This document shows, piece by piece, positions 1-7,924 of a stretch of DNA of 11,205 bases. Every line of letters starts with the position of its first letter. Positions within the stretch are counted from its first letter, which is position 1. This DNA comes from Muribaculaceae bacterium (GTDB taxonomy: Bacteria > Bacteroidota > Bacteroidia > Bacteroidales > Muribaculaceae): contig JAHHQT010000062.1 in NCBI GenBank assembly GCA_020026215.1, positions 1 to 11,205 of the forward strand, in the 5' to 3' direction. The notes under the pieces are model-generated. The model saw nothing but the letters and a program-made list of their open reading frames with translations. It was not told the origin of the DNA and made no database searches. The translations under genes were made by a program, and so were the position numbers.

Positions 1-1
1 C

Positions 2-1252
2 AACGTCATGCCACAAACTGTTGAGGCTATCAACCACGCTGCAGCAGCAGGTGTTCCGATCGTGTTTGCCATCAACAAGGTGGATAAACCAATGGCTAAC
101 CCTGACAAGATTAAAGAGGAATTGGCCAACATGAACTACTTGGTGGAAGAATGGGGTGGTAAATACCAATCTCAAGATATCTCTGCCAAGAAGGGTACAG
201 GTGTAAATGAATTGATGGAAAAAGTACTTCTTGAAGCAGAAATGCTTGACTTGAAGGCTAATCCTAACAGAAAAGCAGTGGGTTCAATCATTGAATCTTC
301 ATTGGATAAAGGTCGTGGTTACGTAGCTACCGTATTGGTTGAAAACGGTACATTGCACGTGGGCGACATCATCGTTGCAGGAACAAGCTACGGTAAAATC
401 CGTGCGATGTTCAACGAAAGAAACCAACGCATCACAGAAGCAGCGCCTTCTGCTCCGGCTTTGATTCTTGGTTTGAACGGTGCTCCAACAGCCGGTGACA
501 AGTTTAACGTACTTGACACAGACCGTGAAGCTCGCGAAATCGCTAACCGTCGTGAACAATTGCAACGTGAATTGAAGGAACGCACTCTTCGTATGCCGGG
601 TCTTGACGACATTGCCCGTCGTAGAGCTTTGGGTGAATTCCATGAATTGAATTTGATTGTCAAAGGTGACGTTGACGGTTCTATTGAGGCATTGAGTGAC
701 TCATTGATTAAATTGTCAACTCCTGAAGTTCAAGTCAACGTAATCCACAAGGCTGTGGGTGCAATCTCAGAATCTGATGTTACTTTGGCAGCTGCTTCAG
801 ATGCCGTAATTATCGGTTTCCAAGTTCGTCCGTCAGTCGCTGCCAAACGTTTGGCTGAAAGTGACGGTGTGGACATCCGTCTATACTCTATCATCTACGA
901 CGCCATCGAAGAAGTCAAGGATGCTATGGAAGGTATGCTTTCTCCTGAAATCAAGGAAGAAATCACAGGTACAGCAGAAGTACTTCAAACTTACAAAATC
1001 TCACGTGTCGGTACAATCGCAGGATGTATGGTTCGTGAAGGTAAGGTCAAGAGATCAAGCAAAGTCCGCTTGATTCGCGACGGCATCGTTATCTACACAG
1101 GCGATCTTGGTTCATTGAAACGCTTTAAAGACGATGTGAAGGAAGTATCTTCAGGCTACGATTGCGGTCTTAACATCAACAACTACAATGATGTGAAAGA
1201 GGGCGATATGATTGAAGCATTTGAAGAAGTGGAAGTATCTAAGAAACTATAG
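2..1252 (+). CDS. infB: Translation initiation factor IF-2, C-terminal part (5'-truncated by window edge)
   Basis: IF-2 is the GTPase that brings fMet-tRNA to the 30S subunit and promotes subunit joining in the cytoplasm. The reading frame is open from the left edge, with Asn-Val codons ahead of the first Met at 8, so the gene begins outside the window and that Met is internal. Visible parts are the end of the G domain, with the G4 motif NKVD at 81-92 and the G5 motif SAKKGTG; domain II (GSIIESSLDKGRGYVATVLVENG); the IF2 domain III region around EFHELNLIVKGDVDGSIEAL; and the C-terminal fMet-tRNA-binding domain with GxIAGCMVREGKVKR and a typical GYDCGL...KEGD ending. The missing part should hold the N-terminal domains and G1-G3. 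The codon choice is restricted, as expected for a highly expressed gene. folK follows 21 nt downstream, so the two are probably cotranscribed. Confidence 0.98.
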   Translation, partial: NVMPQTVEAINHAAAAGVPIVFAINKVDKPMANPDKIKEELANMNYLVEEWGGKYQSQDISAKKGTGVNELMEKVLLEAEMLDLKANPNRKAVGSIIESSLDKGRGYVATVLVENGTLHVGDIIVAGTSYGKIRAMFNERNQRITEAAPSAPALILGLNGAPTAGDKFNVLDTDREAREIANRREQLQRELKERTLRMPGLDDIARRRALGEFHELNLIVKGDVDGSIEALSDSLIKLSTPEVQVNVIHKAVGAISESDVTLAAASDAVIIGFQVRPSVAAKRLAESDGVDIRLYSIIYDAIEEVKDAMEGMLSPEIKEEITGTAEVLQTYKISRVGTIAGCMVREGKVKRSSKVRLIRDGIVIYTGDLGSLKRFKDDVKEVSSGYDCGLNINNYNDVKEGDMIEAFEEVEVSKKL

Positions 1253-1273
1253 AGAAATTTCACTCTTACATAA

Positions 1274-1777
1274 ATGGCTAAAGTGGGCATAAATATCGGC
1301 TCTAATCTCGGTAACCGAAAGGAAAATCTTCGGTACGCCATTCGGGAAATAGAGCGACGATTTGAATGCAAAGCCCTCAGGTCATCTGTCTATGAAACAA
1401 AATCTTGGGGTTATCTTTCCGATAACCCCTTTTTTAATATAGGCATCGAAATCAACGTGGATGGCGACTACGAACAGATGCTTGCCGTTTTTAAGGAAAT
1501 CGAGCAGGGCATCGGTTGTAAGACGCACCGTGATTCCAACGGCGAATATGTTGACCGTCTGTTGGACATTGACATCATCTACATCGACAATGAGGTTTTG
1601 GATACTGAAAATCTGAAAGTGCCGCACCCTCGTATGCAGGACAGGGATTTTGTCCTTCTGCCTGTCGAAGAACTGGCTCCTACATGGGTACATCCCCTGT
1701 TGCACCGTACGGCTGCGGAAATGCTTTCCGACCTTCGCAAAACCGCTGAAATATCGATAATCAAAACAAATTTATGA
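1274..1777 (+). CDS. folK: 2-amino-4-hydroxy-6-hydroxymethyldihydropteridine pyrophosphokinase (HPPK)
   Basis: HPPK transfers pyrophosphate from ATP to 6-hydroxymethyl-7,8-dihydropterin, the step before dihydropteroate synthase in folate synthesis. The 167-aa length fits a single-domain HPPK. The N-terminal strand and turn (GINIGSNLGNR, residues 5-15) is typical. The signature DRLLDIDII at residues 94-102 supplies Arg95 and the metal-binding pair Asp98/Asp100. The motif HPRMQDR at 118-124 gives the conserved His118 and Arg124 that contact ATP. All key residues are therefore present. It is not fused to or next to folB or folP, which is common for HPPK in this phylum. It starts 21 nt after the infB stop, and a 90-nt gap separates it from dusB. 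There is no strong Shine-Dalgarno sequence ahead of the ATG. Confidence 0.96.
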   Translation: MAKVGINIGSNLGNRKENLRYAIREIERRFECKALRSSVYETKSWGYLSDNPFFNIGIEINVDGDYEQMLAVFKEIEQGIGCKTHRDSNGEYVDRLLDIDIIYIDNEVLDTENLKVPHPRMQDRDFVLLPVEELAPTWVHPLLHRTAAEMLSDLRKTAEISIIKTNL

Positions 1778-1867
1778 ACATTTAACGGCTGCTCTACGTT
1801 TATAAAAAGATAAAGAGCTATCTTTAAAGAAATAATGTCAGCTGATAAAAATATACTGTAATAAGGA

Positions 1868-2854
1868 ATGAAAATAGGCAATATCGATTTAGGCAATCGT
1901 CCGATTTTATTGGCTCCTATGGAGGATGTGACTGACCCGTCGTTCCGTCTGATTTGTAAAGAGCAGGGTGCAGACATGGTCTATACTGAATTCGTATCAA
2001 GTGATGCACTGGTGCGCAATATCAGCAGTACCACACGCAAGTTGCACACGAACGATGCCGAACGCCCCGTTGCCATACAGATTTATGGCCGTGAAATCGA
2101 CCCTATGGTACGCGCTGCTGAGATTGCCGCAGAGGCAGGGCCGGATGTGCTTGACATCAATTTTGGCTGTCCTGTGAAGAAGGTAGCAGGGAAAGGTGCC
2201 GGTGCTGGAATGCTCCGTGATATTCCCAAATTGCTCGGCATCACACGCGCTGTGGTCAATGCCGTGAAGATTCCCGTTACAGTGAAGACTCGTTTGGGTT
2301 GGGATTGTGAAAACAAAATCATCACTACGCTTGCCGAGGAATTGCAGGATTGCGGTATTCAAGCCTTGACTATCCACGGCAGGACAAGAAGCCAGATGTA
2401 CACAGGCAGTGCCGACTGGACTTTGATTGGCGAGGTGAAGAACAATCCGCGTATCCATATACCGATTATCGGTAACGGAGATATTACCACTCCCGAGCAA
2501 GTGGCTGAACATTTTGATCGCTACGGTGTGGACGGTATCATGGTAGGACGTGGTTCTATCGGTGCTCCGTGGATTTTCCGTGAGATGAAATACTATTTGG
2601 AACACGGAGAGCATATCCCTGAAATTCCGGCTACCGAGAAAATGGAACTGTTGCGCAGACAAATCCATGAAAGTATTGACCGTATAGATGAATATCGCGG
2701 TATTCTGCACATTCGTCGTCATTTGGCGGCTTCGCCTCTGTTCAAGGGTATTCCTGATTTCAGAGCCGTGCGTATTGCTATGTTGCAGGCACGAACTTTT
2801 GCAGAGCTTGACGAGATATTGGTGAAAATAGAGAAAGATTACTTAAATATATAA
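1868..2854 (+). CDS. dusB: tRNA-dihydrouridine synthase, DusB type
   Basis: This flavoenzyme uses FMN and NADPH to reduce specific uridines in the tRNA D-loop to dihydrouridine. The 328-aa protein begins with the FMN-binding LLAPMEDVTDPSFR segment (residues 14-27). It carries the Dus signature DINFGCPVKKV, with catalytic Cys101, followed by GAGAGMLRD. Further family motifs are VKTRLGWD (139-146), TIHGRTR, PIIGNGDI and the phosphate-binding GVDGIMVGRGSIGAPWIF, together making an intact TIM barrel plus a helical C-terminal domain. The DusB assignment rests on the general likeness of these motifs to DusB/NifR3 proteins, and substrate uridine positions cannot be read from sequence. An AAGGA stretch directly touches the ATG. 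The next gene follows after 20 nt and is probably in the same operon. Confidence 0.95.
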   Translation: MKIGNIDLGNRPILLAPMEDVTDPSFRLICKEQGADMVYTEFVSSDALVRNISSTTRKLHTNDAERPVAIQIYGREIDPMVRAAEIAAEAGPDVLDINFGCPVKKVAGKGAGAGMLRDIPKLLGITRAVVNAVKIPVTVKTRLGWDCENKIITTLAEELQDCGIQALTIHGRTRSQMYTGSADWTLIGEVKNNPRIHIPIIGNGDITTPEQVAEHFDRYGVDGIMVGRGSIGAPWIFREMKYYLEHGEHIPEIPATEKMELLRRQIHESIDRIDEYRGILHIRRHLAASPLFKGIPDFRAVRIAMLQARTFAELDEILVKIEKDYLNI

Positions 2855-2874
2855 ACAGAAAAACAAATACAATT

Positions 2875-3810
2875 ATGAATAAATTGGTAACATTATTGAC
2901 AGCAGTGTTAGCAGGCACTTTGTTTACTGTCAATGCTGAAAATTATAAAATCCCGGTCGGCGAATTTGACCAATTGGTATTGAATGACAATATCAATGTC
3001 GTTTATAGGGCTGATATGGACAAGGCAGGATTTGTATGCTTTGATGCTGACTCTTCCTTTGCTCCTCATGTCATGGCAGACTGCCGAAAAGGCAAATTGA
3101 AAATTCAATTGGCGCAAGAAGGTCAGAAGGTTTCCAACAAGCCGACTCTTTATGTCTATTCTTCTTTCTTGAACACTGTCGAGAACATGAAGGACAGCAC
3201 TTTAATTGTGGAAAATATCAAACCTGCTTCTGAAATCAAGGTGGAGGTACAAAACAACGGCAAGATTATTATCAAGGATGCCGAAGCAGTCAACTTGAAC
3301 TTGAGATTGCTTACTGGCAAGGGGAATATTATTGCATCAGGAAAATGCAAACAATTAAATATCAGTAATCTTGGTACAGGTGTGATTGAAGCCGACGATG
3401 TAGTGGCTCAAAACGTGAAATGCAAGATTATGGGTACAGGCACTATCGGTTGTAATGCCGTTGAGACTTTGCAAGTGAGCGGTATGGGTACAGGCAAGGT
3501 TTACTATAAAGGTCAGCCTAAATCTGTCAAAACTTCAAAGATTGGTCCGATTAAGTTGATACCGATTGAAAATCAGATGCCTGTTGAGGTGACTGAAAAA
3601 ACTGTTGAGGAGAAAGAAGCTCCTAAGACAGAAGTGGTGAAGCCTGCGGTGGTAGAAACACCGCAACCGGTGATGGTCGTAGAGGAAGAAACCGAAGAGG
3701 AAACTCCGGAAGTCTCTGAATCGGAAGAAGAAACACCTTCTATCACCAAACGTCAAAGAGTGACTGTAGATGAACCTAAAGGCGGTGCATCTTTGGGTAT
3801 CGAACTATAA
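2875..3810 (+). CDS. Secreted DUF2807-like (head-GIN type) protein with acidic C-terminal tail
   Basis: The function is unknown. Residues 1-21 form a Sec signal peptide with a probable signal peptidase I site after Val-Asn-Ala; there is no lipobox, so the mature protein is likely periplasmic or exported. Residues 25-220 resemble the putative autotransporter adhesin head GIN domain (DUF2807), a right-handed beta-helix common in Bacteroidota: the start (IPVGEFDQLVLNDNINVVY) is typical, and three helix turns carry the repeat [L/M]GTG at residues 166-169, 186-189 and 204-207. From about residue 235 to the end (311) the sequence changes to a low-complexity tail rich in Glu, Val, Pro and Thr, ending in a short basic KRQR patch and a Gly-containing terminus. 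Such a tail is longer than I expect for the family. The gene sits 20 nt after dusB and 18 nt before the flippase, suggesting cotranscription and perhaps an envelope role. Confidence 0.82.
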   Translation: MNKLVTLLTAVLAGTLFTVNAENYKIPVGEFDQLVLNDNINVVYRADMDKAGFVCFDADSSFAPHVMADCRKGKLKIQLAQEGQKVSNKPTLYVYSSFLNTVENMKDSTLIVENIKPASEIKVEVQNNGKIIIKDAEAVNLNLRLLTGKGNIIASGKCKQLNISNLGTGVIEADDVVAQNVKCKIMGTGTIGCNAVETLQVSGMGTGKVYYKGQPKSVKTSKIGPIKLIPIENQMPVEVTEKTVEEKEAPKTEVVKPAVVETPQPVMVVEEETEEETPEVSESEEETPSITKRQRVTVDEPKGGASLGIEL

Positions 3811-3828
3811 ATTCATTAAGCTACACAA

Positions 3829-5280
3829 ATGGGAGAACCCGATTTGAAACTGAAAACTGCGCGCACGCTGAAATGGAATACCGTTGACAAGTTTGCGTCG
3901 CAGTTGCTTTATGCAGTTACGGGCGTGGTTCTCGCCAATGTGCTTTCGAAAGAAGATTTCGGATTGGTCGGTGCTATGCTTGTGTTTCAGGCATTTGCAT
4001 CGCTTTTTGTAGATAGCGGTTTTTCCAGTGCTTTAATTCAGAAGAAAAATCCCGACGACAGCGACTATTGCACGATATTCTATTTCAACCTGGCAATGAG
4101 TATCGGAATCTACATCATTTTGTGGTTTTGTGCTCCGCTGATTGCCGATGCTTTCGGTGATGAAAGGTTGATTTCATTGTCGCGAGTCATGTTTCTATCG
4201 TTCATTATCAGTGCCACTGCCATTGTGCAGACCAACCGACTGATGAAACAGATGACTGTTGCCAAAATTGCCATCAGCAATACCATAGGTCTGGTCATTT
4301 CGGGCGGTGCGGGTATTTGGCTGGCGTTGGCAGGCTATGGCGCATGGGCCATCGTTTGGCAAACCTTGATATTGGGCACGGTCAAATCGACTATCCTTTG
4401 GGCAACCAGCGGCTGGCTGCCTCGTAACCCTTTCAGCGTGGCTTCGTTCCGTTCTGTGATAGGAGTGGGTACGGGAGTCATGGCAAGTTCTTTTTTGAAT
4501 ACATTGTCGTTGAATATATATTCCTATGTGATAGGTGTTTACTACAACCTTACGCAGTTAGGATGCTATACCCAGGCAGACAAATGGAGTAAAATGGGGG
4601 TGATGTCCATTTCCCAGATTCTGACCAGTTCGTTCCTGCCTGTATTGAGCGGTTGTCAGAACGAGCCTGAGCGCCATTTGAATATGATGCGCAAGATGAA
4701 TCGTTTCACTTCCTATATCTCCTTGCCGGCAATGTTGTTCCTCATGGTGTCTGCCACTTCCATTTTCCACATCCTTTTCGGGACAAAATGGGACGAGGCG
4801 ATTGTCCTTTTCCAAATATTGGCACTTCGCGGTGTGTTTGTCATTTTTGCCATTCTCTATAGCAATTTCATCTTGTCGTTGGGCAAGGCCAAGGCGGTTT
4901 TCCATCTTGAAATTGTTAAAGACGTGCTGATGATTGCCGCCATTTTCATTACCATTCCGTTTGGTGTTGAGGCAATTGTCTGGGGACAGTTGGCATCGTC
5001 GGTGCTATTCTTTGTCTATGCCATCTTCAAGATGCGCAAAGATGTGAACTATCCTGTCCGTCAAAGTTTGGGTGACTTGATGCCTTATGTAGTAGAAAGC
5101 ATCGTCATTGTGGCATTGCTTTGGTTTGTGGGCAGTATGGTTGAAAATGCGTGGCTATGCCTGTCTGCGCAATTGGTTGTGGGAGCTGTGGCCTATTTCG
5201 GTGTGAACAAGATAATGCATTCCAATATCCAAAAGGAGGTAATGACTTACGCATTTGGAAGATTTTTACGCCGTAAATAA
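3829..5280 (+). CDS. Polysaccharide/lipid-linked oligosaccharide flippase, Wzx (MOP) family
   Basis: This is a multi-pass inner-membrane protein of 483 aa, the usual size of Wzx/RfbX-type flippases, which move undecaprenyl-linked sugar units across the inner membrane. The N-terminus (LKWNTVDKFASQLLYAVTGVVLANVLSKEDFGLVGAML, residues 14-51) is the classic first two helices of polysaccharide biosynthesis proteins of the WzxC-like group. It is followed by DSGFSSALIQKKNPDDSDY (62-80), a conserved cytoplasmic loop. Alternating hydrophobic segments continue to residue ~460 and fit roughly 12-14 helices; the C-terminus is short and basic (RFLRRK). No glycosyltransferase or polymerase gene lies nearby, so the substrate cannot be inferred from context. 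The gene stands between a secreted protein and sufE and looks like a stand-alone flippase rather than part of a capsule cluster. Confidence 0.92.
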   Translation: MGEPDLKLKTARTLKWNTVDKFASQLLYAVTGVVLANVLSKEDFGLVGAMLVFQAFASLFVDSGFSSALIQKKNPDDSDYCTIFYFNLAMSIGIYIILWFCAPLIADAFGDERLISLSRVMFLSFIISATAIVQTNRLMKQMTVAKIAISNTIGLVISGGAGIWLALAGYGAWAIVWQTLILGTVKSTILWATSGWLPRNPFSVASFRSVIGVGTGVMASSFLNTLSLNIYSYVIGVYYNLTQLGCYTQADKWSKMGVMSISQILTSSFLPVLSGCQNEPERHLNMMRKMNRFTSYISLPAMLFLMVSATSIFHILFGTKWDEAIVLFQILALRGVFVIFAILYSNFILSLGKAKAVFHLEIVKDVLMIAAIFITIPFGVEAIVWGQLASSVLFFVYAIFKMRKDVNYPVRQSLGDLMPYVVESIVIVALLWFVGSMVENAWLCLSAQLVVGAVAYFGVNKIMHSNIQKEVMTYAFGRFLRRK

Positions 5281-5298
5281 AAATATATTAGCAAAATT

Positions 5299-5319
5299 GT
5301 GTATTTTTGCAATATACAC
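5299..5319 (+). promoter_or_regulatory. Promoter -7 box with overlapping dyad, upstream of sufE
   Basis: TATTTTTG at 5302-5309 matches the Bacteroides -7 consensus TAnnTTTG and lies 18 nt before the sufE ATG. No clear -33 TTTG is seen at the expected distance. Arms GTGTAT (5299-5304) and ATACAC (5314-5319) form a 6-bp inverted repeat spanning the box and the likely transcription start, with TTGCAA at its centre. A second possible pairing is GCAAAA (5291-5296) with TTTTGC (5305-5310). This may be an operator or a small 5' hairpin; the promoter call is tentative. Confidence 0.45.
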
Positions 5320-5327
5320 TTATCATC

Positions 5328-5759
5328 ATGAGTACTATAAACGAAATTCAAGACGAAATTATTGATGAATTCAGCGGCTTGACCGACTGGATGGATAAAT
5401 ATTCATATATCATTGAAATGGGTAATGCACTTCCTGAATTGGATGAAAAGCACAAGACCCCTGAAAATATTATCGAAGGTTGCCAAAGTAGAGTATGGAT
5501 TAATGCCGTTTACGAAGATGGTTTGCTGAAATTTGAAGCAGACAGTGATGCAATTATCGTGAAAGGTATCATCTCTATGTTGGTCAGAGTATTCTCAGAA
5601 CAGAAACCAACTGATATTTTGGATTCAGAATTATATTTCATTGATGAAATCGGCTTGCGCGAGCACCTTTCTCCAACAAGAAGCAACGGTTTGCTTGCCA
5701 TGGTCAAACAAATCAAGATGTATGCCTTGGCGTACAAAGCAAAAGAAGAAATGCAATGA
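5328..5759 (+). CDS. sufE: SufE family cysteine desulfuration protein
   Basis: SufE accepts persulfide sulfur from a SufS-type cysteine desulfurase and passes it to the scaffold during Fe-S cluster assembly in the cytoplasm. The 143-aa protein matches the family length. The sulfur-accepting cysteine is Cys52 in EGCQSRVW (50-57), matching the position seen in E. coli SufE. Other conserved parts are the ADSDAIIVKGIISMLVRVFS helix (71-90) and the C-terminal LSPTRSNGLLAMVKQIK motif (114-130). The ATG at 5328 is chosen because an earlier in-frame TTG (5307) lies inside the promoter box and adds residues with no family likeness. sufS and sufBCD are not in the window. The stop overlaps the next start as ATGA (5756-5759), which points to translational coupling with the membrane protein downstream. 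Confidence 0.96.
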   Translation: MSTINEIQDEIIDEFSGLTDWMDKYSYIIEMGNALPELDEKHKTPENIIEGCQSRVWINAVYEDGLLKFEADSDAIIVKGIISMLVRVFSEQKPTDILDSELYFIDEIGLREHLSPTRSNGLLAMVKQIKMYALAYKAKEEMQ

Positions 5760-6208
5760 TAGATCAATTACGCAACAAGTGGGTACTGGGAGTGATTTTG
5801 TTCAGCCTTTTCACGATGGCTGTCTATCTGTTTATGCCCATGTACAGACTGGCCATTTTCGGCGTGGATACAGGCGCTGAATACATCAAATTGATTTACA
5901 AGGTGAAGAATTTCTCCGACATCTTCGCTTTCCTTTTGCCGTTTATCGGAGGATTGGGAGCAGTGGTAACTGTCTTGATGCGAGATAAAGGTCCGCATTT
6001 GTTGACGATTTCCTTCTCGTTCCTACCCGTTATGTTCTTCTTGTTTTTCCTATATCAGATACATGGATATCTTGCCAAACAAATCATGGGACTTGAAGTT
6101 GTGGGCTTGACAGATGTGGTAGGCAGTGGAATTTGGTTCGGCCTTGTCTCATCCGTTCTGGCTTTTGTATGTTCCATTCTGGCAGTAGTGAGTGATCGTA
6201 AGAAATAA
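5756..6208 (+). CDS. Small four-helix membrane protein, unknown function
   Basis: I do not recognise a named family. The 150-aa sequence has four clear hydrophobic segments, at about residues 9-29, 55-75, 82-102 and 124-146, with a charged stretch (AEYIKLIYKVKNFSD, 41-55) between the first two and a basic C-terminus (SDRKK). A conserved-looking glycine cluster, PFIGGLGAV (62-70), begins helix two. There is no signal peptide cleavage site and no catalytic motif. The start codon overlaps the sufE stop by ATGA, so translation is probably coupled to sufE. POT transporter translation begins 29 nt after its stop. The arrangement suggests a housekeeping membrane protein, but position alone does not tie it to Fe-S assembly or to peptide transport. 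Confidence 0.85.
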   Translation: MIDQLRNKWVLGVILFSLFTMAVYLFMPMYRLAIFGVDTGAEYIKLIYKVKNFSDIFAFLLPFIGGLGAVVTVLMRDKGPHLLTISFSFLPVMFFLFFLYQIHGYLAKQIMGLEVVGLTDVVGSGIWFGLVSSVLAFVCSILAVVSDRKK

Positions 6209-6237
6209 AAATAATCTTTTAATAAAAACCTACATTT

Positions 6238-7800
6238 ATGTTCAAAAATCAACCTAAAGGTCTAATTCCGGCAGCTCTCGCTAACATGGGCGAACGTTTC
6301 GGATACTACATTATGAATGCAGTGTTGGTTTTGTTCCTTTGTTCTAAATTTGGACTAAGCGACGAAACAAGTGCTATCATTTATTCTGTTTTTTATTGTG
6401 GAATTTATTTGTTAAGTCTTGTCGGTGGTATCATCGCTGACCGTACTCAAAACTACAAGGCAACCATCATGGCTGGACTTGTTGTAATGTCATTGGGATA
6501 TGTGATTCTATCCGTTCCTATCTTGTCAACCGCCGAAAACATCAGTTGGTTGTTGCCAATGACTTGTATAGCATTGTTTTTCATCGCTTTCGGTAACGGC
6601 TTGTTCAAAGGTAACTTGCAGGCTATCGTAGGTCAAATGTATGACAATATGGAAAAAGAAGCTGAGAAAGAAGGTCCTGAAGCTTTGAAATTAGCGAAGA
6701 GCCGTCGTGACTCAGGTTTCCAAATTTTCTACGTATTTATTAACATCGGTGGTTTGATTGCTCCGTTCATTGCTCCTATGTTGCGCGAATGGTGGTTGAA
6801 AGTTCACAGCTTGGCTTACAACGCAGACCTTCCTGCATTGTGTCACCAATACATCAACGAAGCCGGTCAAATGGCAGAACAAAACATGGCTAACTTGAAC
6901 GAGTTGATTGGCCGTGTCGCTGAAACTGTTCCTGCTGACTTGACAGCATTCTGTACAAACTACCTTGATATTTTCAACACAGGTATCCACTATTCATTCA
7001 TTGCATCAGTAGTTGCCATGATGATTTCATTGGCGATTTTTGCAATATACCGCAAAAAATTCCCAACTCCTGGACAATCTGAAAAGAAAGAAACTTCTTC
7101 ATATACACAAGAAGAAAAAGTGGCTATGGCTAAAGAAATCAAACAACGTATGTACGCTTTGTTTGCAGTTCTTGGTATTGTTATTTTCTTCTGGTTCTCA
7201 TTCCACCAAAACGGACAGTCATTGTCTTTGTTTGCTCGTGACTTCGTTCAAACAGACAGCATCGCACCGGAAATCTGGCAAGCTGTAAACCCATTCTTCG
7301 TGATTGTGCTTACTCCGTTGATTATGCTATTATTCGGTTCTTTGGCTCGTAAAGGCAAAGAAATTTCAACTCCTAAGAAAATCGCCTATGGTATGGGTAT
7401 CGCCGGTATTGCATTCTTGTTCTTGATTGTCTATTCATTGATTGCAGGTTATCCTTCAGGTGATGAATTCAAGAGCATGTCAGCCATTGCTAAGGAAGGC
7501 ATGAAAGCAGGTCCTTGGGTATTGATTGTCATCTACTTCTTCTTGACTGTTGCCGAATTGTTCATTTCTCCACTTGGATTGTCATTCGTATCTAAAGTGG
7601 CTCCTAAACACTTGCAAGGTGTTTGTCAAGGTTTGTGGTTGGGTGCAACTGCACTTGGTAATATTTTCTTGTGGGTCGGTCCGTTGATGTACAACAAATG
7701 GCCTATCTGGGAATGCTGGGCAGTATTCTTCGCAGTATGTTTCGTATCTATGGGAGTAATGTTCGGTATGGTTAAATGGTTGGAAAAAGTGACTAAGTAA
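6238..7800 (+). CDS. POT/PTR2 family peptide transporter (MFS)
   Basis: Members of the proton-dependent oligopeptide transporter family import di- and tripeptides across the inner membrane. The 520-aa protein shows the POT hallmarks: GERFGYY in helix 1 (18-24), GNGLFKGNLQAIVG (119-132, with the conserved Lys124), the FYVFINIGG signature (164-172), FHQNGQSLSLFA in helix 7 (322-333), and ELFISPLGLSF in helix 10 (440-450, with the conserved Glu440). The usual ExxER motif of helix 1 reads NxxER here (Asn16, Glu19, Arg20), a departure at a residue linked to proton coupling. A polar insert at about 183-245, between the FYxxINxG helix and the next, and a charged loop at 272-303 enlarge it relative to minimal POTs; similar inserts occur in Bacteroidota members as far as I recall. 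Codon use is strongly restricted, implying high expression. It is the last gene before a strong terminator. Confidence 0.94.
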   Translation: MFKNQPKGLIPAALANMGERFGYYIMNAVLVLFLCSKFGLSDETSAIIYSVFYCGIYLLSLVGGIIADRTQNYKATIMAGLVVMSLGYVILSVPILSTAENISWLLPMTCIALFFIAFGNGLFKGNLQAIVGQMYDNMEKEAEKEGPEALKLAKSRRDSGFQIFYVFINIGGLIAPFIAPMLREWWLKVHSLAYNADLPALCHQYINEAGQMAEQNMANLNELIGRVAETVPADLTAFCTNYLDIFNTGIHYSFIASVVAMMISLAIFAIYRKKFPTPGQSEKKETSSYTQEEKVAMAKEIKQRMYALFAVLGIVIFFWFSFHQNGQSLSLFARDFVQTDSIAPEIWQAVNPFFVIVLTPLIMLLFGSLARKGKEISTPKKIAYGMGIAGIAFLFLIVYSLIAGYPSGDEFKSMSAIAKEGMKAGPWVLIVIYFFLTVAELFISPLGLSFVSKVAPKHLQGVCQGLWLGATALGNIFLWVGPLMYNKWPIWECWAVFFAVCFVSMGVMFGMVKWLEKVTK

Positions 7801-7827
7801 TCGCTGAATCATTTATGATTATATAAG

Positions 7828-7859
7828 GAGTACCCGACATTGTCGGGTACTCTTTTTTT
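7828..7859 (+). terminator. Rho-independent terminator after the POT transporter gene
   Basis: An 11-bp perfect stem, GAGTACCCGAC (7828-7838) with GTCGGGTACTC (7842-7852), closes a 3-nt ATT loop and is followed at once by seven T residues (7853-7859). It lies 28 nt after the transporter stop and separates the household run from the unknown three-gene cassette. Confidence 0.96.
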
Positions 7860-7896
7860 ATACCTATGATTTCTAAATAGTTGGGTGGAATAATTG

Positions 7897-7924
7897 TATT
7901 TTATGGTAATTTTACCATAAAATA
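7897..7924. promoter_or_regulatory. Perfect 13+13 bp inverted repeat, candidate operator
   Basis: TATTTTATGGTAA (7897-7909) and TTACCATAAAATA (7912-7924) are perfect inverted copies separated by TT. The right arm ends exactly where the -33 TTTG (7925-7928) of the following promoter begins. There is no T-run after either arm and the stem is A/T-rich, so a terminator role is unlikely; a dimeric regulator binding site is the simplest reading. No regulator gene lies next to it in the window. Confidence 0.6.

Noticed and set aside
1806..1825. Small hairpin AAAGATA/TATCTTT in the folK-dusB gap as terminator
   Set aside because: The 7-bp stem is almost all A/T and no T-run follows, so it is too weak to call a terminator.
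1997..2722. 241-codon open frame on the minus strand inside dusB
   Set aside because: It is fully antisense to an intact dusB with all family motifs, and its translation is Cys/His/Ser-rich and unlike any family.
7897..7924. The 13-bp inverted repeat as a terminator
   Set aside because: No T-tract on either strand after the stem, weak A/T stem, and a strong terminator already lies just upstream; operator fits better.
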